From contig CANPYH010000066.1 of assembly GCA_947588325.1 (NCBI GenBank), forward strand, positions 1 through 8,206: 8,206 bases of DNA. The letters are read 5' to 3'. A program made the translations under genes and the position numbers. Below the pieces are notes generated by a model. The model did no database searches. It was not told the origin of the DNA and was given only the letters and a program-made list of their open reading frames with translations. Position 1 is the stretch's first letter. Every line of letters starts with the position of its first letter. Positions 6,116-8,206 of the stretch are shown one piece after another. This DNA is from an uncultured Clostridia bacterium. GTDB taxonomy: Bacteria; Bacillota; Clostridia; Christensenellales; Pumilibacteraceae.

Positions 6116-7036
6116 TTATTTTCCCGACATCTTCGCGACTTCTTCTGCCAAATTGTCAACTTTCTTTTCAAGTCCCTCGCCCATGACGAGACGAACGAAC
6201 TTGTTTATCTTTATTGCCGTACCCGTCGCTTTGGAAACATTCTGCACAAGCTGTGCGACCGTTATCGACGCGTCCTTCGCAAAAGCCTGATCCACGAGGC
6301 ATATCTCTTTCAAGCTCTTCTGGAGCCTGCCTGCGAGCATTTTCTCGAGAATGTTGTCAGGCTTGGAGGCGTTCTTCGGGTCGTTCTTCGCCTGTGCGAG
6401 GAGTATTGCCTTCTCGTGCTCGACATACTCTGCGGGAACTTCGCTCACGTCGACATGCGCGGGCGAGAATGCCGCAATGTGCATTGCAATGTCGTGCGCC
6501 ATTTCCTTAATCTGATCGCATGCGGGCTTATCCGTCTCGATCTCGAGCATAACGCCGATCTTGCCGCCGTTATGGAGATAGATTTCTTCGACGCCCTGCG
6601 CTACTTCGAATTTAACGAAACGACGCGCGGTGATCTTCTCGCCGCATTTAGCCGTCTCGCCCTGAATAAGCTCGGTAACGGTGCTGCCGTCGATCTTGGT
6701 GGCGAGAAGCGCGTCAACGTCGGCGGGATTGCTGTCCGCAACGCATTTAGCTACCTTCTTGGTAAGAGCGCGGAAACCGTCGGTATTGGCGACGAAGTCG
6801 GTCTCGCAGTTAAGCTCGGCGAGTACGCCTACGCCCTCTGCCGTATATCCGCCGATAAGTCCCTCGCTGGCGATGCGGCTTGCCTTCTTTGCGGCAATGC
6901 TGACGCCTATCTCTCTGAGGTATTCTATCGCTTTGTCCTTGTCTCCGTCCGTGTGAGTGAGCGCTTTTTTGCAGTCCATCATGCCTGCGCCCGTAATCTC
7001 ACGAAGTTCTGCTACGTCTTTAGCCGTAAAACTCAT
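6116..7036 (-). CDS. tsf: Translation elongation factor Ts
   Basis: EF-Ts is the guanine nucleotide exchange factor that releases GDP from EF-Tu. The 306-residue product starts MSFTAKDVAELREITGAGMM with an N-terminal UBA-like domain (about 1-45). The EF-Tu-contacting TDFVA motif is at 79-83 in the ELNCETDFVANTDGFR context, followed by core subdomains with HIAAFSPAHVDVSEVP and the C-terminal EKMLAGRLQKSLKEICLVDQ segment. It is slightly longer than the E. coli protein (283), with no domain missing. The ATG at 7036 is preceded by GGAGGT at 7046-7051. It lies 20 nt behind rpsB, the usual conserved pair, and is followed by a strong terminator-like hairpin, so rpsB-tsf can form its own short transcript. 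Confidence 0.98.
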   Translation of the reverse strand: MSFTAKDVAELREITGAGMMDCKKALTHTDGDKDKAIEYLREIGVSIAAKKASRIASEGLIGGYTAEGVGVLAELNCETDFVANTDGFRALTKKVAKCVADSNPADVDALLATKIDGSTVTELIQGETAKCGEKITARRFVKFEVAQGVEEIYLHNGGKIGVMLEIETDKPACDQIKEMAHDIAMHIAAFSPAHVDVSEVPAEYVEHEKAILLAQAKNDPKNASKPDNILEKMLAGRLQKSLKEICLVDQAFAKDASITVAQLVQNVSKATGTAIKINKFVRLVMGEGLEKKVDNLAEEVAKMSGK

Positions 7037-7056
7037 AATGTTATGACCTCCGTTAA

Positions 7057-7839
7057 TTATTCGCCGTCGGCGGGCGTATCGGTTTCCTCGGTCGCGGGAG
7101 CGGCTTCGGCGTTTGCAGCGGCTGCGGCGGCTCTCATAGCCGTGAGCGCTTCCTCACCCTCTCTCGACTCGACTACCGCGTCTGCCATTGCGCCTGCAAT
7201 GAGCTTGATAGCGCGGATAGCGTCGTCGTTACCGGGGATAACGTAATCGACCTCGTCGGGGTCGCACTTGGTATCCACTATTCCGACAATGGGAATGTGG
7301 AGTTTGCGAGCCTCCGCTACGGCGAGGTGCTCTTTCTTCGGGTCCACGATGAAGAGTGCGCCCGGAAGAGTACGCATATCCTTGATACCGCCGAGGTTGG
7401 TTTCGAGCTTATCCCTCTCCTGCGTAAGTCTGATGACTTCTTTCTTGGGGAGAAGGGCGAACTCGTTCATGCTCTCCATTTGGTTGAGCTTGTTAAGACG
7501 GTCTATTCTCGATCTTATCGTCGTGAAGTTGGTAAGCGTGCCGCCCAGCCAACGCTCGGTGATGTAGTACATACCGCAACGCTGTGCTTCGGACGCGATC
7601 GCTTCCTGCGCCTGCTTCTTGGTGCCGACGAAAAGTATGGACTTTCCGCTGTCGGCTACGCTCTTGATGAAGTTGTACGCTTCGTCGATAAGTCCGACCG
7701 TTTTCTCGAGGTTGATGATGTAGATATCATTCCTCGCGGTGTAGATGTACTTTTTCATCTTCGGGTTCCACTTTCTCGTGGCGTGGCCGAAGTGCACACC
7801 TGCTTCAAGCAATTGTTTCATAGAAACAACGTTTGCCAT
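7057..7839 (-). CDS. rpsB: 30S ribosomal protein S2
   Basis: S2 is a late-assembling small-subunit protein needed for S1 or initiation-site function. The 260-residue product shows MKQLLEAGVHFGHATRKWNP near the N-terminus, NDIYIINLEKT (37-47), the GTKKQAQ stretch (72-78), ERWLGGTLTNF (95-105), LPGALFIVDPKKEHLAVAEA (158-177) and IPIVGIVDTKCDPD (182-195). The tail from about 225 is Ala-rich then acidic, as in many Bacillota. The frame stays open upstream to 7968, but the start at 7839 is chosen because AGGAGG sits 6 nt before it and the N-terminus matches the family; the extra upstream residues lie in the leader and promoter. It is the first gene of the unit, with a promoter and a folded leader. 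Confidence 0.98.
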   Translation of the reverse strand: MANVVSMKQLLEAGVHFGHATRKWNPKMKKYIYTARNDIYIINLEKTVGLIDEAYNFIKSVADSGKSILFVGTKKQAQEAIASEAQRCGMYYITERWLGGTLTNFTTIRSRIDRLNKLNQMESMNEFALLPKKEVIRLTQERDKLETNLGGIKDMRTLPGALFIVDPKKEHLAVAEARKLHIPIVGIVDTKCDPDEVDYVIPGNDDAIRAIKLIAGAMADAVVESREGEEALTAMRAAAAAANAEAAPATEETDTPADGE

Positions 7840-7845
7840 TTTTTG

Positions 7846-7851
7846 CCTCCT
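7846..7851 (-). promoter_or_regulatory. Shine-Dalgarno site fixing the rpsB start
   Basis: A perfect AGGAGG lies 6 nt (CAAAAA) upstream of the ATG at 7839. It excludes the longer open frame that begins at 7968. A second GGAGG-like run lies about 10 nt further upstream, at the foot of the leader stem. Confidence 0.85.
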
Positions 7852-7861
7852 GTTAATCCTC

Positions 7862-7920
7862 CCCGCCGTCTTGGTTTTTGCCCCGTTCGCGATTATTCGC
7901 ACAGTTCGGGCAACGGCGAG
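7862..7920 (-). promoter_or_regulatory. Structured 5' leader of rpsB, candidate S2 autoregulatory RNA element
   Basis: The minus-strand RNA between promoter and ribosome binding site can fold as three nested helices. The outer helix pairs CUCGCCGU (7913-7920) with ACGGCGGG (7862-7869), with one G-U. The middle helix pairs UGCCCG (7907-7912) with CGGGGCA (7879-7885), with a one-base bulge. The inner GCGA/UCGC hairpin has an AUAA loop (7889-7900). Autogenous control of rpsB-tsf by S2 binding its leader is established in E. coli; that this leader does the same is inference. The pairing was found by eye and no energy was calculated. Confidence 0.5.
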
Positions 7921-7939
7921 TGTGTATTCAAACGCAATG

Positions 7940-7968
7940 ATTATATCATATCGGGCGACGAAAAGCAA
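7940..7968 (-). promoter_or_regulatory. Sigma-A-type promoter with extended -10 for rpsB-tsf
   Basis: The minus strand has a perfect TATAAT (7940-7945) preceded by TG one base upstream (TGATATAAT, extended -10). TTGCTT (7963-7968) lies 17 nt upstream as a weak -35 matching 3 of 6. Transcription would start near 7933 and yield a leader of about 94 nt. The -35 overlaps the 3' arm of the upstream terminator-like hairpin. Confidence 0.75.
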
Positions 7969-7988
7969 ACGTTTTGCACGCTTGCTTT
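7962..7988 (-). terminator. Probable terminator of the DUF1292-like gene, overlapping the rpsB -35
   Basis: The minus-strand RNA pairs AAAGCAAGCG with CGUUUGCUUU (10 bp with one G-U) around a 7-nt loop, followed by a short U run (UUUUCGUC). The G-U would be an A-C mismatch on the plus strand, so it is oriented with the genes. The U-tract is short, so efficiency is uncertain. It lies 66 nt after the stop at 8054. Confidence 0.5.
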
Positions 7989-8053
7989 CAAACTATTATG
8001 CGATTATCCCATATTTCCGCAGCCGCATATATAGCGGTGACGCTTAAAAACCC

Positions 8054-8206
8054 TCAATCCTTTTTAGAGTCGCACTCTTCCGCCGACGGGCAGCCCGTGC
8101 AATCGCCGTCGCACTCGCCGTCCGAAGCCGCGCGAAGGTATTCCTCGAACACGGCGTCCGCAACCGCGTCGTCGTCTACGGGATAGAAGAAACTGTCCTC
8201 GTCGTC
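8054..8206 (-). CDS. DUF1292-like acidic protein, C-terminal 50 residues, with Cys-rich tail
   Basis: An open frame enters from the window edge and stops with TGA at 8054-8056. It is too short and truncated to name firmly. The visible part begins DDEDSFFYPVDDDAVADAVF and continues through EEYLRAAS. This resembles the acidic C-terminus of DUF1292 proteins, small Bacillota proteins of unknown function often encoded in housekeeping neighbourhoods (family knowledge; recognition by eye). The last 20 residues carry four cysteines spaced C-x3-C-x2-C-x5-C, which could bind a metal such as zinc; this is inference. Codon use is like the neighbours, and a terminator-like hairpin follows. The protein is probably cytoplasmic because no hydrophobic segment is visible, but the N-terminal part is missing. 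Confidence 0.65.
   Translation of the reverse strand, partial: DDEDSFFYPVDDDAVADAVFEEYLRAASDGECDGDCTGCPSAEECDSKKD

Noticed and set aside
6416..7246. 276-codon plus-strand open frame opposite tsf and rpsB
   Set aside because: It lies antisense to two certain genes; the product resembles no family and there is no promoter or ribosome binding site of its own. It follows from the codon pattern of the minus-strand genes.
7840..7968. N-terminal extension of rpsB to 7968
   Set aside because: The extra 43 residues read through the promoter and leader; S2 proteins begin near MKQLLEAG and AGGAGG precedes 7839.
7297..8034. 245-codon plus-strand open frame opposite rpsB and its promoter
   Set aside because: It covers rpsB and its control region in antisense; no recognisable domain and no start signals.
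8021..8040. CCGC/GCGG short hairpin after the DUF1292-like gene as a terminator
   Set aside because: Only four base pairs around an AT-rich loop and no U-tract; the hairpin at 7962-7988 is a better candidate.

Overview
This window is a conserved bacterial housekeeping cluster, all on the minus strand. In transcription order (high to low coordinate) it holds the 3' end of a DUF1292-like gene, then rpsB, tsf, pyrH, frr, uppS, cdsA, dxr, rseP (site-2 protease) and the 5' part of ispG. This order, with strong GGAGG-type ribosome binding sites, a DUF1292-like neighbour and MEP-pathway genes fused to the frr-uppS-cdsA block, points to a Clostridia-type member of the Bacillota (Firmicutes). Base composition looks balanced by eye. 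I cannot name a genus; an uncultured gut-type clostridial lineage is a guess.

Layout: 8206-8054 is the tail of an acidic protein with a Cys-rich C-terminus. 8053-7840 is a control region with a terminator-like hairpin, an extended -10 promoter and a nested stem-loop leader before rpsB. 7839-6116 carries rpsB and tsf (ribosomal protein S2 and EF-Ts). It closes with an intrinsic-terminator-like hairpin topped by a UUCG loop, placed before pyrH (UMP kinase). A short gap with a sigma-A-like promoter precedes frr. From frr on the genes are packed: uppS overlaps frr, uppS/cdsA and dxr/rseP share ATGA stop-start overlaps, and cdsA/dxr are 1 nt apart.

The genes join translation (S2, EF-Ts, ribosome recycling factor), nucleotide supply (UMP kinase) and envelope building. 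Dxr and IspG make isoprenoid precursors, UppS turns them into the undecaprenyl carrier lipid, CdsA makes CDP-diacylglycerol for phospholipids, and RseP is an intramembrane protease of the envelope stress type.

The most unusual feature is inside rseP. An in-frame segment of 180 nt (60 codons) sits between the first membrane segment/GGY loop and the conserved PWKR-GP segment. It is bounded by identical 7-bp direct repeats, contains two internal repeated blocks, and its removal restores a family-like sequence. It looks like a small protein-coding insertion element of the kind known from Rickettsia palindromic elements, although I see no strong overall palindrome. I saw no CRISPR, tRNA, rRNA or phage genes, and no gene-free stretch longer than 300 bases.
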